Source: Mya arenaria | Taxonomy: Eukaryota; Mollusca; Bivalvia; Myida; Myidae | Length of the DNA stretch: 64,000 bases | Reading direction: 5' to 3' | Assembly (NCBI RefSeq): GCF_026914265.1 | Contig: NC_069138.1 | Location: 27,371,262-27,435,261 of the forward strand | Part shown: positions 26,101-49,700 of the stretch, piece by piece | How positions within the stretch are numbered: position 1 is the first letter of the stretch | Layout: every line of letters begins with the position of its first letter | Program-made: the position numbers and the translations under genes | Notes under the pieces: generated by a model | The model's database searches: none | What the model was told of the DNA's origin: nothing | Seen by the model: only the letters and a program-made list of their open reading frames with translations

Positions 26101-28398
26101 CTAAAAGACAGCATCAATCAAATGATCATGAAGCTAGTGAAGGGCAGGGATATTGGGAATATACTTTTTAGCATGGCTGCTAATGGACAACATCAATCAA
26201 AGTACCGTGAAACTAGAGTTAGGGAATGGCGGGGATATTGGGCATTGACTCTGTAGCATGGCTACTAATGGACAGCATCAATCAAAATACCGGGAAGCTA
26301 GGGAAGGGCGGGGATATTGGGTATTGACTCTGTAGCATGGCTACTAATGGACAGCATCAATCAAAATACCGGGAAGCTAGGGAAGGGCGGGGATATTGGG
26401 CATTGACTCTGAAGCATGGCTACTAATGGACAGCATCAATCAAAATACCGGGAAGCTAGGGAAGGGCGGGGATATTGGGTATTGACTCTGTAGCATGGCT
26501 GCTAATGGACAGCATCAATCAAAATACCGGGAAGCTAGGGAAGGGCGGGGATATTGGGTATTGACTCTGTAGCATGGCTGCTAATGGACAACATCAATCA
26601 AAGTACCGTGTAGCCAGCTAGGGAAGGGCGGGGGTATTGGACATTGACTCTGTAGCATGGCTACTAATGGACAGCATCAATCAAAATACCGGGAAGCTAG
26701 GGAAGGGCGGGGATATTGGGTATTGACTCTGTAGCATGGCTGCTAATGGACAGCATAAATCAAAGTACCGGGAAGTTAGGGAAGGGCGGGGATATTGGAC
26801 ATTGACTCTGTAGCATGACTGGTATTGGACAGCATTAATCAAAATACCGGGAAGCTAGGGAAGGGCGGGGATATTGGGCATTGACTCTGTAGCATGACTG
26901 CTAATGGACAGCATCAATCAAAGAACCGTGAAGCTAGGGAAGGGCGGGGATATAGGGCATTGACTCTGTAGCATGGCTACTAATGGACAGCATCAATCAA
27001 AATACCGGGAAGCTAGGGAAGGGCGGGGATATTGGGTATTGACTCTGTAGCATGGCTGCTAATGGACAGCATAAATCAAAGTACCGGGAAGCTAGGGAAG
27101 GGCGGGGATATTGGACATTGACTCTGTAGCATGACTGGTATTGGACAGCATTAATCAAAATACCGGGAAGCTAGGGAAGGGCGGGGATATTGGGCATTGA
27201 CTCTGTAGCATGACTGCTAATGGACAGCATCTATCAAAGAACCGTGAAGCTAGGGAAGGGCGGGGATATTGGGCATTGGCTCTGTAGCATGGCTGCTAAT
27301 GGACAGCGTCAATCAAAGAACCGTGAAGCTAGGGAAGGGCGGGGATATTGGACATTGACTCTGCATCATGGCTGCTAATGGACAGCGTCAATCAAAGAAC
27401 CGTGAAGCTAGGGAAGGGCGGGGATATTGGACAATGACTCTGTATCATGGCTGCTTATGGACAACATCAATCAAGGAACCGTGAAGCTAGGGAAGGGCGG
27501 GGATATTGGACATTGGCTCTGTAGCATGACTGCTTATGGACAGCATAAATCAAAGTACCGGGAAGCTAGGGAAGGGCGGGATTATTGGGTATTGACTCTG
27601 TAGCATGACTGCTAATAGACAACATCAATTAAAATACCGTGAAGCTAGGGAAGGGCGGGGTATTGGACATTGGCTCTGTAGCATGACTGCTTATGGACAG
27701 CATAAATCAAAGTACCGGGAAGCTAGGGAAGGGCGGGATTATTGGGTATTGACTCTGTAGCATGACTGCTAATAGACAACATCAATTAAAATACCGTGAA
27801 GCTAGGGAAGGGCGGGGATTTTGGGCATTGACTCTGCATCATGGCTGGTAATGGACAGCGTCAATCAAAGAACCGTGAAGCTAGGGAAGGGCGGGGATAT
27901 TGGACAATGACTCTGTATTATGGCTGCTTATGGACAACATCAATCAAGGAACCGTGAAGCTAGGGAAGGGCGGGGATATTGGACATTGGCTCTGTAGCAT
28001 GACTGCTTATGGACAGCATAAATCAAAGTACCGGGAAGCTAGGGAAGGGCGGGATTATTGGGTATTGACTCTGTAGCATGACTGCTAATAGACAACATCA
28101 ATTAAAATACCGTGAAGCTAGGGAAGGGCTGGGTATTGGACATTGGCTCTGTAGCATGACTGCTTATGGACAGCATAAATCAAAGTACCGGGAAGCTAGG
28201 GAAGGGCGGGATTATTGGGTATTGACTCTGTAGCATGACTGCTAATAGACAACATCAATTAAAATACCGTGAAGCTAGGGAAGGGCGGGGATATTGGGCA
28301 TTGACTCTGTAGCATGGCTGCTAATGGACAGCGTCAATCATAGTTCCGTGAAACCAGCGCTATGGAGGGGCGGGGATATTGGGCATCGTCTCGGTAGC
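20125..28398. repeat. Satellite array 2: ~79-base unit with GC-box
   Basis: About 8.3 kb, roughly 105 copies. The unit starts GGGCGGGGATATTGGGCATT, passes through GCATGGCTGCTAATGGACA, and ends CCGTGAAGCTAGGGAA; some units carry a 6-10-base insert (agctatcgctag or agctagcgcaag). Subregions are locally homogenised: 24200-25850 alternates a 'ctgtagcatggctgctaatg' and a 'ctgaaacatggctgccaatg' version; 27527-28280 repeats as two-unit blocks of about 158 bases. Longer duplicated blocks occur about 1056 bases apart (22704 and 23760) and 2715 apart (23359 and 26074). No coding function: 79 is not a multiple of three. Confidence 0.95.
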
Positions 28399-28684
28399 GC
28401 CGTCCATAAGTGTAGATTTGTACTTGCTATGTGTGCTTTCTTGGGCGGTTCTCATTTAAAAAAATTAACTTAAGTATATTTCCTAAAATGTTAATTGTCA
28501 TATTTTAAGAAAATTAAGTGTTTTTAATATTAACGTATGTTTACTTCATAAAATTAATGAAAACAAAAATATAAGATAGTATTAAGTAATTTCATATTAT
28601 GACTAGTGAGCTATTTTATTCTGAAATATGACTAACGTCAGACATCAACATAAGAGATGTTTTGTGAATATAATCCCAGGACCC
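28399..28684. other. AT-rich stretch between array 2 and the MITE before gene 1
   Basis: No exon with convincing splice sites is seen. A short hydrophobic frame around 28415-28460 (LYLLCVLSWAVLI) would resemble a signal peptide but lacks an in-frame ATG and is followed by a stop, so it was not accepted as the missing first exon of gene 1. Confidence 0.4.
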
Positions 28685-29041
28685 TTAAAGCTGCACTCTC
28701 ACAGATATACAATTTTACAACTTTTTTATTTTTTGTCTTGGAAAGAGCAGATTTTTGCGTAAATATCTGCAAACCAATGATATATGATTGCAGACAAAAA
28801 ATCAGATCGTAGATTTTCATATTTCCGTTCGAAAATTAATGTTTTATGGCTTAAAGCGTTACTAACGGTTTAAGAAAAATGCATGAAACATCAATTTTTG
28901 AACTTAAATATAAATATTTGCGATCTTAGTTTTTGACAGCATGTCTTATATAACTGCTTTCCATTGATTGTCGAAAAAATGGCTCGTTCCAGGACAACAA
29001 AAAGTTGTCAAAACGTTCAAAACGTGAGAGTGCAGCTTTAA
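28685..29041. mobile_element. MITE, 'ctgcactctcacag' family, full length
   Basis: About 357 bases with terminal inverted repeats: left 'ttaaagctgcactctcacag', right 'gtgagagtgcagctttaa'. The interior is itself imperfectly palindromic, with 'tttttgtcttggaa' near one end and its complement near the other. It ends only 35 bases before the first visible exon of gene 1 (29077), so its right end lies where the intron's branch point is expected. Related copies: 29308-29456, 44478-44846 and the decayed copies at 3262-3590 and 4567-5477. Confidence 0.75.
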
Positions 29042-29076
29042 TTTGTTTTAATGACTTCTCTTTGAACCTATCGCAG

Positions 29077-40508
<11,432 letters not shown>

Positions 40509-40902
40509 TTGTTATTACTTTGTTGTTTGACGATCATTTTAAGGATTGATCGCATTTGTTCTTGCATTTATGAACGCAGTAGGGCACGTGAGCAAATTCC
40601 ATGAAAAGCGTTAAACGCAAGAAAAAATGCGATCAATACTTATATTTACATTTACCAAAAAAAGTGTTTACGATTAAAAATAAGCAGTATCTTCTGCAAA
40701 TGGGTATATATATATATATTCATAAAGAAGTCAAACCGACAACATTCGTTTGTATAAAAAAAGCTGTTTTTTTTGTAACGTCGGAAATCATTGGTTAAAT
40801 GACGTCGCGCTAATATAATCAATCCAATCGGAGCGCATTATTTAAGTGAACAATGACGTCATAACTCCTTGCGTTTTATACAATATGAACGTGTTATCTA
40901 TA
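40509..40902. other. Gene 1 3' flank / probable 3' UTR
   Basis: AT-rich with ATTAAA at 40673-40678. A short TA run lies at about 40706-40720. No other gene is seen. Confidence 0.4.
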
Positions 40903-41506
40903 CTGGGCAGTTGCCTAATTGCGGATTTGCCTAAATATTCGGAAATCGTTTAAAAAGCGTTTCGGCGACCGGAATCAATATAGAATGATCACGGTCTACA
41001 CAACTGACTTCCATAGCAACAGAAACAACACAAAAGTGCAGCTTTTCGAGTATAACCCCAAAATAAATACCTCTAAACTTTCGCTTTCCTAAATGTCAAT
41101 ATTGAGTCACTTGGGGGATGACGTCACACAGCGCGAGCTTTTATATTGAGGTTCGACAGGGTTATCTTTAAACACTAGACCACTAGAACACTATATATAT
41201 ATATACACGATGTTTATGCCTTATCGTCAATCACGAAATACAATGCCAATAACATATATTTACACCTCAACTTCCATTCCTTAAATGAACGTCATTTCGG
41301 CAATTGCGTGTATCAATCGATGAACTTATTTCGTACTGAATATTATATTATAATTGATTGTTTTTTTTTCTTTTATTCTTTTTCCATTTTGGTTGCTTCA
41401 TAGTACCCAATATTTTTCTATTAAAATTTCATGCACTTATGTTCAGTAATTATGACAATATTTTAAGAAAACTTCAAAATTGATCCGGAATTAGGCAACT
41501 GCCCAG
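40903..41506. mobile_element. 604-base TIR transposon with TA target duplication
   Basis: The left terminus CTGGGCAGTTGCCTAATTGC at 40903 and the right terminus (complement CTGGGCAGTTGCCTAATTCC) at 41506 match over about 24 bases with one mismatch. TA flanks both ends (40901-40902 and 41507-41508). There is no transposase frame inside, so it is non-autonomous. The TA duplication fits Tc1/mariner-like elements. Confidence 0.75.
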
Positions 41507-41555
41507 TACAAAGTACCAGACGAATGTAAATGCATGTAAATAGCACATAATGGCT

Positions 41556-41795
41556 GGATTGTTCATAACTTTGTTAAAGTTAACAAAGGGATTAACGACT
41601 TCGTTGTTAACGTTTTAAAGGCAAACCATTTGATGATAAGCTCAAATATTTAAACAAAACAATATCAATTGTCTCACCTCTTGTTGGCAACACTGCGGAT
41701 CATAAGTGTATCTGTGAACAGAGGAACATTGATTTGAAAGTTAACAACGATGGCGTTAACAACATTGTTAACTTTAACAAAGTTATGAACAATCC
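41556..41795. mobile_element. 240-base MITE with ~30-base TIRs
   Basis: Left GGATTGTTCATAACTTTGTT (continuing aaagttaacaa) at 41556; the right end 41795 carries its complement almost exactly. The interior has further short inverted motifs (gttaacgactt / gttaac). The target duplication is not clear. Confidence 0.65.
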
Positions 41796-42141
41796 GCTCA
41801 CTTATGAATAATATTTGCAATAATATATTTAATTCTTTCTTTTTTTACTTGCATTTTTTATTTTTCATTATATATTTGTAAATTTTATTAATATTTTGTG
41901 TACTATTTTGACGTTTTTTGATGGCCATGTTTTTTGTTTTCAAAGTAACAAATAAAAAAACCTCCAAAATTGCACAGTCTTTATTTAATTCCATGTTACC
42001 CCGTATATGTAAAATAAAATAATAAACTCATAAATCTGATGTGAAGCACTTCCTAGAGATTCGAAGTCATGGAGCTGAGTATTAATTGTTGTGATGTTCG
42101 ACAAAATATGATAGTAATATATAGGATTTTATGATGAACGT

Positions 42142-42515
42142 TAGTGATGTTCCGATGATCGATTATAATCGAAAATCGATTGGTTGGGCCTGAAATCGGC
42201 GACAATCGATAGTATTTAGTTATAATCGATTATCGAAAAAAAATAATAAGTGTTCAGATGTTATCTTTAACAAAATGGCTGATGAAAGCCACAATGAGCA
42301 AGAACATGAACTATTTTTTATAAAACAACATTTAATAACTTCAATCATAGACATAAGGTATATGCATATAATAATTAAGAGTTTAATACTGTACATGAAT
42401 AAAACTACAACTCAGGTGCTATCTAGTATTTTAAAAACCGATTGTACTATCGATAATCGGTTACTTGAGTGGAACCGATCATCGATAGTAAAATTGCAAC
42501 CGATTCCCAACACTC
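42142..42515. mobile_element. hAT-like MITE, copy 1
   Basis: 374 bases, starting TAGTGATGTTCCGATGATCG and ending CCGATTCCCAACAC plus one base. The flanking 8-mers atgaacgt (42134-42141) and atgaatgt (42516-42523) match at 7 of 8 positions, as expected of a hAT target duplication. An 86-codon frame inside (42275-42535) begins MADESHNEQE and may be a transposase relic. Copy 2 lies at 57876-58252. Confidence 0.75.
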
Positions 42516-42945
42516 ATGAATGTAAGTATGAATGAATAGATCTCCATAGTTCTTTAGTTACTTTGATTCGTATATGACGATTCGTTTTTACTAATTTTGA
42601 TCAAACATAATCATAAGTCATATAATATTAATATATATGTAGACTTAACACGTTTATCTTCACTTCTGTATCTCATAACTTAAAAAATAACAAATATATA
42701 AATATATAGATTAAGAAATGACTATCTAAATGGTATGAAATGACTTAGGTACGAAATAACTAGTTCCCGATAGTTTTTCATTACAAATATATTTGAAACC
42801 TTAAGTTTATTTAACAAATGCATGGCAATATTAAATTTTAAGAACATAATGCGTAAATTGTTCATAACATTGCTTGTTGATAATAAATAACCCTAAATAT
42901 AAAATATCTTTCATAATTGCTTTACGGTTATGTTTTTACTCTTTT

Positions 42946-43075
42946 AAAGGGGCTATACATCAGATTGTCCAAAAATCAGCAAACACACTATTTCCTCAAA
43001 ACAAACCTAGAAGTGTCAATGCCAGCTAGCAGGAGGCCGATAACACATCCCTTTACATGATTAAAATGATTAATC
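42946..43075. mobile_element. Partial copy of the 'actagac' MITE family
   Basis: Shares 'agattgtccaaa', 'tatttcctcaaaaca', 'gaggccgata' and 'acatgatta' with 46868-47060. Only one terminal end is recognisable. Confidence 0.5.
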
Positions 43076-43278
43076 ATGGAGCCGACGCATCTGTGTTTCC
43101 CCGTTTAAAATATCGCATATTGGTTTCCCTGTTAAAATCATATCTGTTAATGAATTACAGATACTTATACCAACGATATGTTTCAACATACTGGGATTTA
43201 AGTGGTAGACAACCGTAGTAAATTTTGAATTGGAAAAAATGAGCATAAACCGCGAAAGATGCATGTGTCGTTAGCGAT

Positions 43279-43746
43279 GTGATGGGTCACGGACACTACG
43301 GACCATGGACACTACGGGTCACGGACACTACGGGTCACGGACACTACGGACCATGGACACTACGGGTCACGGACACTACGGGTCACGGACACTACGGGTC
43401 ACGGACACTACGGGTCACGGACACTACGGGTCACGGACACTACGGACCATGGACATTACGGACCAGACATTACGGACCAGATTTAGGGACACTACGGACC
43501 AGATTTAGGGACATTACGGACCATGGACATTACGGACCAGACATTACGGACCAGATTTAGGGACACTACGGACCAGATTTAGGGACATTACGGACCATGG
43601 ACATTACGGACCAGACATTACGGACCAGATTTAGGGACACTACGGACCAGATTTAGGGACATTACGGACCATGGACATTACGGACCAGACATTACGGACC
43701 AGATTTAGGGACACTACGGACCAGATTTAGGGACATTACGGACCAT
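43279..43746. repeat. Tandem array: 16-base units grading into a 74-base higher-order unit
   Basis: 43279-43450 is built from GGACACTACGGGTCAC-type 16-mers (some with 'accat'). 43450-43746 becomes a 74-base unit made of the same word plus 'cagatttaggg', repeated about three and a half times. Plus-strand frames read a 16-residue cycle but have no splice or composition support. Confidence 0.9.
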
Positions 43747-44477
43747 CTTCAGAAACTTACGGACTATCATTTATAATGTTTTTAAACATTTGTGTGTTGT
43801 TGTTTTTTTTAATTTATTCACTCATTGGTCTTATGTGATGTGATACATCAGTAAATAAGATTGAATTCGTTCTTAACAACGATATCCATTTTAAGGTTTG
43901 GATAATTTGTTTGTTTTTTCTTGGAATTATTTCATCAGGTGTCAAACACCTTTAAAAGCACCAATTCATGTCATATGATGACATTACGGTTCTTAATCGC
44001 TATTGTCACAATAAATGGAATTGCAAATATGATACAACTAATGAGCATCTAACTACCCTGATCATATCGTGCAGGTTTGTCAAGTGCCATCTCGTCAGAG
44101 TGATATGAGCTAGGACGGTTCTTAATTGTTCTTATCAAAATAATAGGAATTGCAAATATGATTCAATAATGTGCATCTAACAATTTTATAATCCTAATGA
44201 TATAATGTCAGCCGAGAAAATGAAATGAAAAGTTGTTAAAAATGTTCAAACGTTTAATATTGTACTGAAATAATAATAAACACAGGTACATGTACATATA
44301 ATGTATATAAATATACATTTACGGATATATAAATAAATGTTATTGCACCCTTCTTATATTCTATATATAGTTAATATATATAGAGAGACAGTTTGTACCA
44401 ACTCACAATAGTAAAATAGTAACACAAAACGTGAAACATATAAAGGTAACCCATCCATCATTACAATGCAAAAACGT
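43747..44477. other. AT-rich intergenic stretch
   Basis: A diverged repeat of 'attgtcacaataaatggaattgcaaatatgat' wording occurs near 44000 and again near 44127. No gene is seen. Confidence 0.45.
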
Positions 44478-44846
44478 TTAAAGCTGCACTCTCACAGATT
44501 GAAGGTTTTGAGCTCCGGCAACTTTTTTATTTTTGTCTTGGAACAGGTCAAGTTTTGCAAAAATCCCTGAAAACCAGTTATATAAGACTGCTGACAAAAA
44601 AAATGATCGCAGATTTTTATATTTAAGTTTAAAAATTGATGTTTTATGCATTTCTCTTAAACTGTTAGTAACGGTTTAAAATATAAAACATTATTTTCGA
44701 AAGGAAATATGAAAATCTATGACCTGACTTTTTGTCAGCAACCTTATATCATTGGTTTGCAGATACTTAAGCAAAATATTGCTCTTTCCAAGACAAAAAA
44801 TAAAAACAGTTGTAAAAATGGTAAATCTGTGAGAGTGCAGCTTCAA
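44478..44846. mobile_element. MITE, 'ctgcactctcacag' family, best full-length copy
   Basis: Left TTAAAGCTGCACTCTCACAG, right CTGTGAGAGTGCAGCTTCAA. About 369 bases, with long internal complementarity (ttttgtcttgga... / ...tccaagacaaaa), so the whole element can fold back on itself. Confidence 0.8.
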
Positions 44847-46428
44847 GTGCATTTAACATATTAACATCCAATTGATTTTACTTTTAATTTATACTGATAA
44901 ACCATTATCACTGACCAATAAACTTTATAGTTTTGCGCCATTATACTATATTGGCATGGGCTTTTTAAAAAAAAAGAAACACCATGATGATGTTACTATT
45001 ATAATATGTAAGTTTATATGGCGTTTTTTTACATTCAAAAGTATGAATATGAAAATTGACCTCCTAAGATGAATTCAGAATGACCAAATATTTTTGAATG
45101 CAAACATTTAAATAAACGAGCGAAAAATTTATCATGAACCAGATATGTGAACTCTAACCGTGGTTGATAAAATCTACAGCTTTTGAGACCCCCTACTGCT
45201 AAACCGCTCTCACATCCAAATATTTCACTCTTAAAAAATCAAACACATTATTTTTGGCCTTCAATCATGTGATGAACAGAGACAAAGGAATAAATAGTAT
45301 GCATAAAACACTCATCTATGGAAAAATGTTGATCAAAATCAGCTGTGGAATAGACAGCAACCTGAATTCGGTATCACAGTAAATATTGGATTTATATTTA
45401 ATTTTATACAATAATATAAAAAATAAGTTATATTATACCATTTTCAAAACAGGAAAGTTAAATGCATGTACAAATATCAATTTACCATTAACAACATACA
45501 TGTACATATCCAAATCAGGTAAAAAATTATATTCTTCTCATTAAATATGTCATCTGGACATACAATAATGACATTAGACATTAAATATGTCATCTGGACA
45601 TACAATAATGACATTAAACAACAAGAAAGCATGTACCAATATTTAACAACAACATACACATCCAACTTGGCTTAAATATAATGTTCTTCTCGTAATATGT
45701 GTTTGAAACATACAATAATGACTTTTAATCACAAGAATACAACTAAAACTGGAACAACAGGTACGAAAACAGTAGAAACAATTCAACATGACTTGGTCAA
45801 GATAAAAACAGAAATATAATCAGACAAAAACAACACAAAAAACATAAAATAAATTCCGTATTGATATGACCATGAAACTGGCATTCTTCAAAAGTTTGAG
45901 TTTATTTTTGGTTGTCTGAACAATCAAGTCAGAAGCTGTCCATCCTCGAGTAATCGTTTAGAGTACCAAATATAAATGCAAACTGTCATAGTGTTCAGCG
46001 CGAAATGCCTATCAAATACCTCTATAATAACCAGGGTCAGCATGTGCAAAAAACTTCATTACAAAGCTTGAACAATGAAATACACATATGTTAAATATTC
46101 AAAACAGTAGCATCATATACTCCCCATAATTCAGAAGAGCATCTTCTCAACAATCTTTAAATAATCAAGGATTGTTAAAGAGTAATCAGTTAACTTTAAC
46201 ATGCAAGTTCATAACTCAGTCTTCCCTCATGTCATAAACTTTACAGAATGATATTATAAGTTACCGAGTCAGTAGTCAACCCAATATGGGATATACCGAG
46301 CAAAGGAAACCATATGGGATATCCAATACTCGCATATTGTTTCCTGCGTCCTTTATATTCAATATGGGGTCACCTTCTAACCCCGTAACGTAAATATATG
46401 ATATAAAGGACCAGTTTACATTAGTCAA
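44847..46428. other. AT-rich intergenic stretch between the converging genes
   Basis: No supported gene. A 40-base direct repeat ('tatgtcatctggacatacaa' followed by taatgacatta) is tandemly duplicated at about 45541-45620 and echoed at about 45700, suggesting an older duplication of roughly 155 bases. Confidence 0.5.
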
Positions 46429-46434
46429 TTTATT
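46429..46434 (-). terminator. Candidate polyadenylation signal AATAAA for gene 2
   Basis: TTTATT on the plus strand is AATAAA on the minus strand, about 142 bases beyond the gene 2 stop codon. The position is reasonable for a short 3' UTR; the cleavage site is not provable here. Confidence 0.45.
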
Positions 46435-46575
46435 GGAAATGTTTCATTAATTCATAGGAATTTGAAAATAGACGCCATTTTGGTACGATTTAAAGATTAG
46501 TGACCCAATATTATCCTGGACCAATGGGGTTGCATTTTTCATGTTGGATGCAGGATATAACTTCATTTTGCTTCA

Positions 46576-46746
46576 TTACAACGCTGTTCTTTCATTAAAC
46601 ACAATTTGCACGTCGTCACTGATGAGAGCGGACATATCATTGTGCCTACCAACTGTCGAAGGCAACGTGCTGCTCCGTAACCTAGCTATAGCAGCAGCGT
46701 CCATACTCCTCATTTTGTTTTTCCGTTTCAATGTGGATTCTCTGAG
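46576..46746 (-). CDS. Gene 2, last exon: C-terminus with PDZ-type ending
   Basis: Acceptor 'gtaacttccag', phase 0, matching the preceding exon. The peptide starts LRESTLKRKNKMRSMDAAAI, continues RLRSSTLPSTVGRHNDMS, and ends IVFNERTAL then TAA (46578-46576). The strand is GC-richer than its flanks. The plus-strand frame at 46541-46771 is a shadow of this exon. Confidence 0.85.
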   Translation of the reverse strand, partial: LRESTLKRKNKMRSMDAAAIARLRSSTLPSTVGRHNDMSALISDDVQIVFNERTAL

Positions 46747-49700
46747 CTGGAAGTTACAAAATGATATTTAATAAAATAGCTTATTTGTGTGAAAATAAAA
46801 ATTTTGAGATACATTTAGTTCCATGTTTGCACACATGATGTATACTTGTTAAGAAATGGAGCCAACTCTTAAAAGGACTAGACACTAGATTGTCCAAATA
46901 TAGGCAAATACAGTATTTCCTCAAAACACGCCTAGAATTGTCAATGAGAGCTAGTTGGAGGCCGATAATACATAATTTAACATGATTAAGAGAATAATAT
47001 TTTTTGACAATTTTCTTTTTTTCTCGCAATCGCATCACCTGGCGTCTAGTCCCTTTAATATCCAAAGCATGAAATACTTAAATATCTGCATTAAGGTCAC
47101 TCCACAGTAAAGAAACTAGTTGATAATAATATAAGCATGCTAAAATAGATGGAAGGGCACTGTCTTGACAATGTGTACCAAAAGACGTACATGATCATGC
47201 TTTCATTTTCACAACCCTGTGACAGAATTTTTGTAATACTCTAATGTTAAATCGAGCCAATCCATATCACCATAAGTGTGAATCAAAGGATGAAAGCAAT
47301 ATACAGTCAAAACCTGTTTGCTTGATATCCCAGGGACCGGCCAAAATACTTTGAGACTCGTGAATACTGAGCCAAGCGCGAATGCTTACACGGAGTAAAA
47401 AAATCAGTCCTTTATATCAAGTGCGACCGAAAGAAGAAATCGAGCCAAGCGCTGTTGAACCAACACGTTTTGACTGTATTTTAATCAGCTTTTTTATAAT
47501 GTCTTTTAGAACTGATTCACTCTCACCATTATTAAAGTATAGAATTTCACAATTTTAAACTTCGATTGGGACAGGAGAAGTTAAAACTTTTTAAAAAAGA
47601 AACCAGCCCACCTGTGAATCTTCAGCAGAGAAAACCATGGATACAGATATGGATTCCTGGTCACTGGAGGCTGACTCCTCGTAATAGGCCGGGTTCGCTT
47701 TTACTGTGCCAGGGGCTGCTAGGCCGGAGTAATGGGGGTTGTCTTAGGTAAAAAAAAGTTTACTCACGATATATACATTATAATGATTTTAGATGTAAAA
47801 GGTACTTAGGTGTATACATGTTCTTCACAACAGATTATTTAACAAGAAGGCTTCATACATGTATATGCAATTTATATCAATCAAACTTAATTTACCAGCC
47901 TTTCAAATGATATAACAATATTGGACAAAAAAATCAAAAGTTGTCAAAAAGGTCAATCTGTGAGAGTGCAGCTTTAATGGAGATATTAGAAAACTAGTTT
48001 GTTTGTGGGTCAGAGTCCTTAATACAACAAAATGAAATCCCATTATTCAAAACTGGCTGTGAAAAAAGGGTAAATAATTAATAAAGGCACAGCACAAACT
48101 CACCATCACTTCTTTGGGCTTCTATTTCATCAAAGGACATGCCTAGGAAATAGATACATGTAGTCATGCAGGGTAACATTCAAAATTGGCAGCATGCAAA
48201 TAATAGTTTAATTAGGTTTAAATACATGTACCTGAGTACCTACAATCAATACTGCTATTATCCTTTACATAAACTGCTCAGTACTCTTTTGATAAACACA
48301 AGAACTTTAAAGGGACTCATTCACTCAATATAAAAAAAATGCGACTAAAATGTGAACAAAGTGTTTGTTACAATGATAAAACATCATTTTAAATTTAAAC
48401 AAGAGATGTTTGTCAAACATTATGCCCCCCTGAGCACCATGATGTCAAGAATATTTGAACAATTTAATGAAATATGCATGGACCGAAATGACAGCTTTTG
48501 TCATTGACATTTGATGCCTTTGAGGCAGTTTTAAGATTATGACCATTCAAAGTGTGAGGATAGTACCGGTAGGTACAGTTTTTAATCTTGTTCAGATGAC
48601 TGATATTTGCAGATAAACATGTATCCTCTAAGCAGCAGAGAATAAGTAAAATGAGTTTTATGACCATTATCAGGTAATTTAATAATGATTATGAGTTGTT
48701 ACCTTGACCTTTGACTCTATGACCTCAAAATCCATAGGGGTCATCTACTGGTCACCTCCAACCTAAAGGTCAAGTTTGAGGGCCATGGGTGCAGGCATTG
48801 TCGAGTCATGACACAGACAAGCTTTTGCATTCAAGGTCACTGTTACATTGACTATTGACCCGATGACTCTTTTAATCAATAAGGGTCATCTACTGGTCAG
48901 GCCTAACCTCCAAGTCAAGTTTGAGGGCCATGGGTGCAGGCATTGTCAAGTTATCACTTGGACAACCTTTTCCAATTCAAGGTTACTGTGACCTTGACCT
49001 TTGAAACCGATGACCCCTAAAATTAATAGGGGTCATCAACTGGTCAGACTCAACCTCCATGTCAAGTTTGATGACAATAGGTCCAGAAATTGTCAAGTTT
49101 GTGTTCAAGGTCACTGTGATCTTGACCTTTGACCCCATGACCCTAAAATCAATAGGGGTCATCTACTGGTCAGGCCCAACCTCCGAGTCAAGTTTGAGGG
49201 CCATGGGTACAGGCATTGTCATGTTATCATTCGTACAACCTTTTAGCATTCAAAAGTCATTGTGACATTAACTTTAACCTGATGAACCCCTTTAATCAAT
49301 AGGGGTCATCTACTGGTCAGACCAAACCTTCATGTCCAGTTTGATGACCATTCAGACAAGCTTTAGTCTACTGACGGATGGGCGGACCAACTACTGACCG
49401 ATCGACCTACTGACTGACCAACCAACATGGGGGACATAATAAAAGCTCTATTGTTAACAAATATTTCCAAATGTGACAGAAAATGCAACAATGGAACTAC
49501 TAGAAGTTACTAGAATAACAAAACCCTGTTCAAAACTGCCACTTGCTGTTTCAGTGTTTGATGATTGTTGATAAAAGAAGGTAAAATAAATCCATTTTAA
49601 CAAAGTTGGAATTTTTTTTTACAATATGTGACTGTGTATTAACAATTTATTGTTGTTTTGTCTTCTCTACAACTACATAAAAAAGTCAAAGTATAAGGTG

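Noticed and set aside
9600..28398. CRISPR array
   Set aside because: Repeats are directly tandem without unique spacers, in a eukaryotic context with introns and transposons.
28415..28460. Hydrophobic LYLLCVLSWAVLI frame as gene 1 signal peptide
   Set aside because: No in-frame ATG, immediate stop, no convincing donor.
46541..46771. Plus-strand 76-codon frame with a hydrophobic C-terminal part
   Set aside because: Overlaps the last exon of gene 2, whose minus-strand frame fits the preceding exon's phase and ends in a stop.
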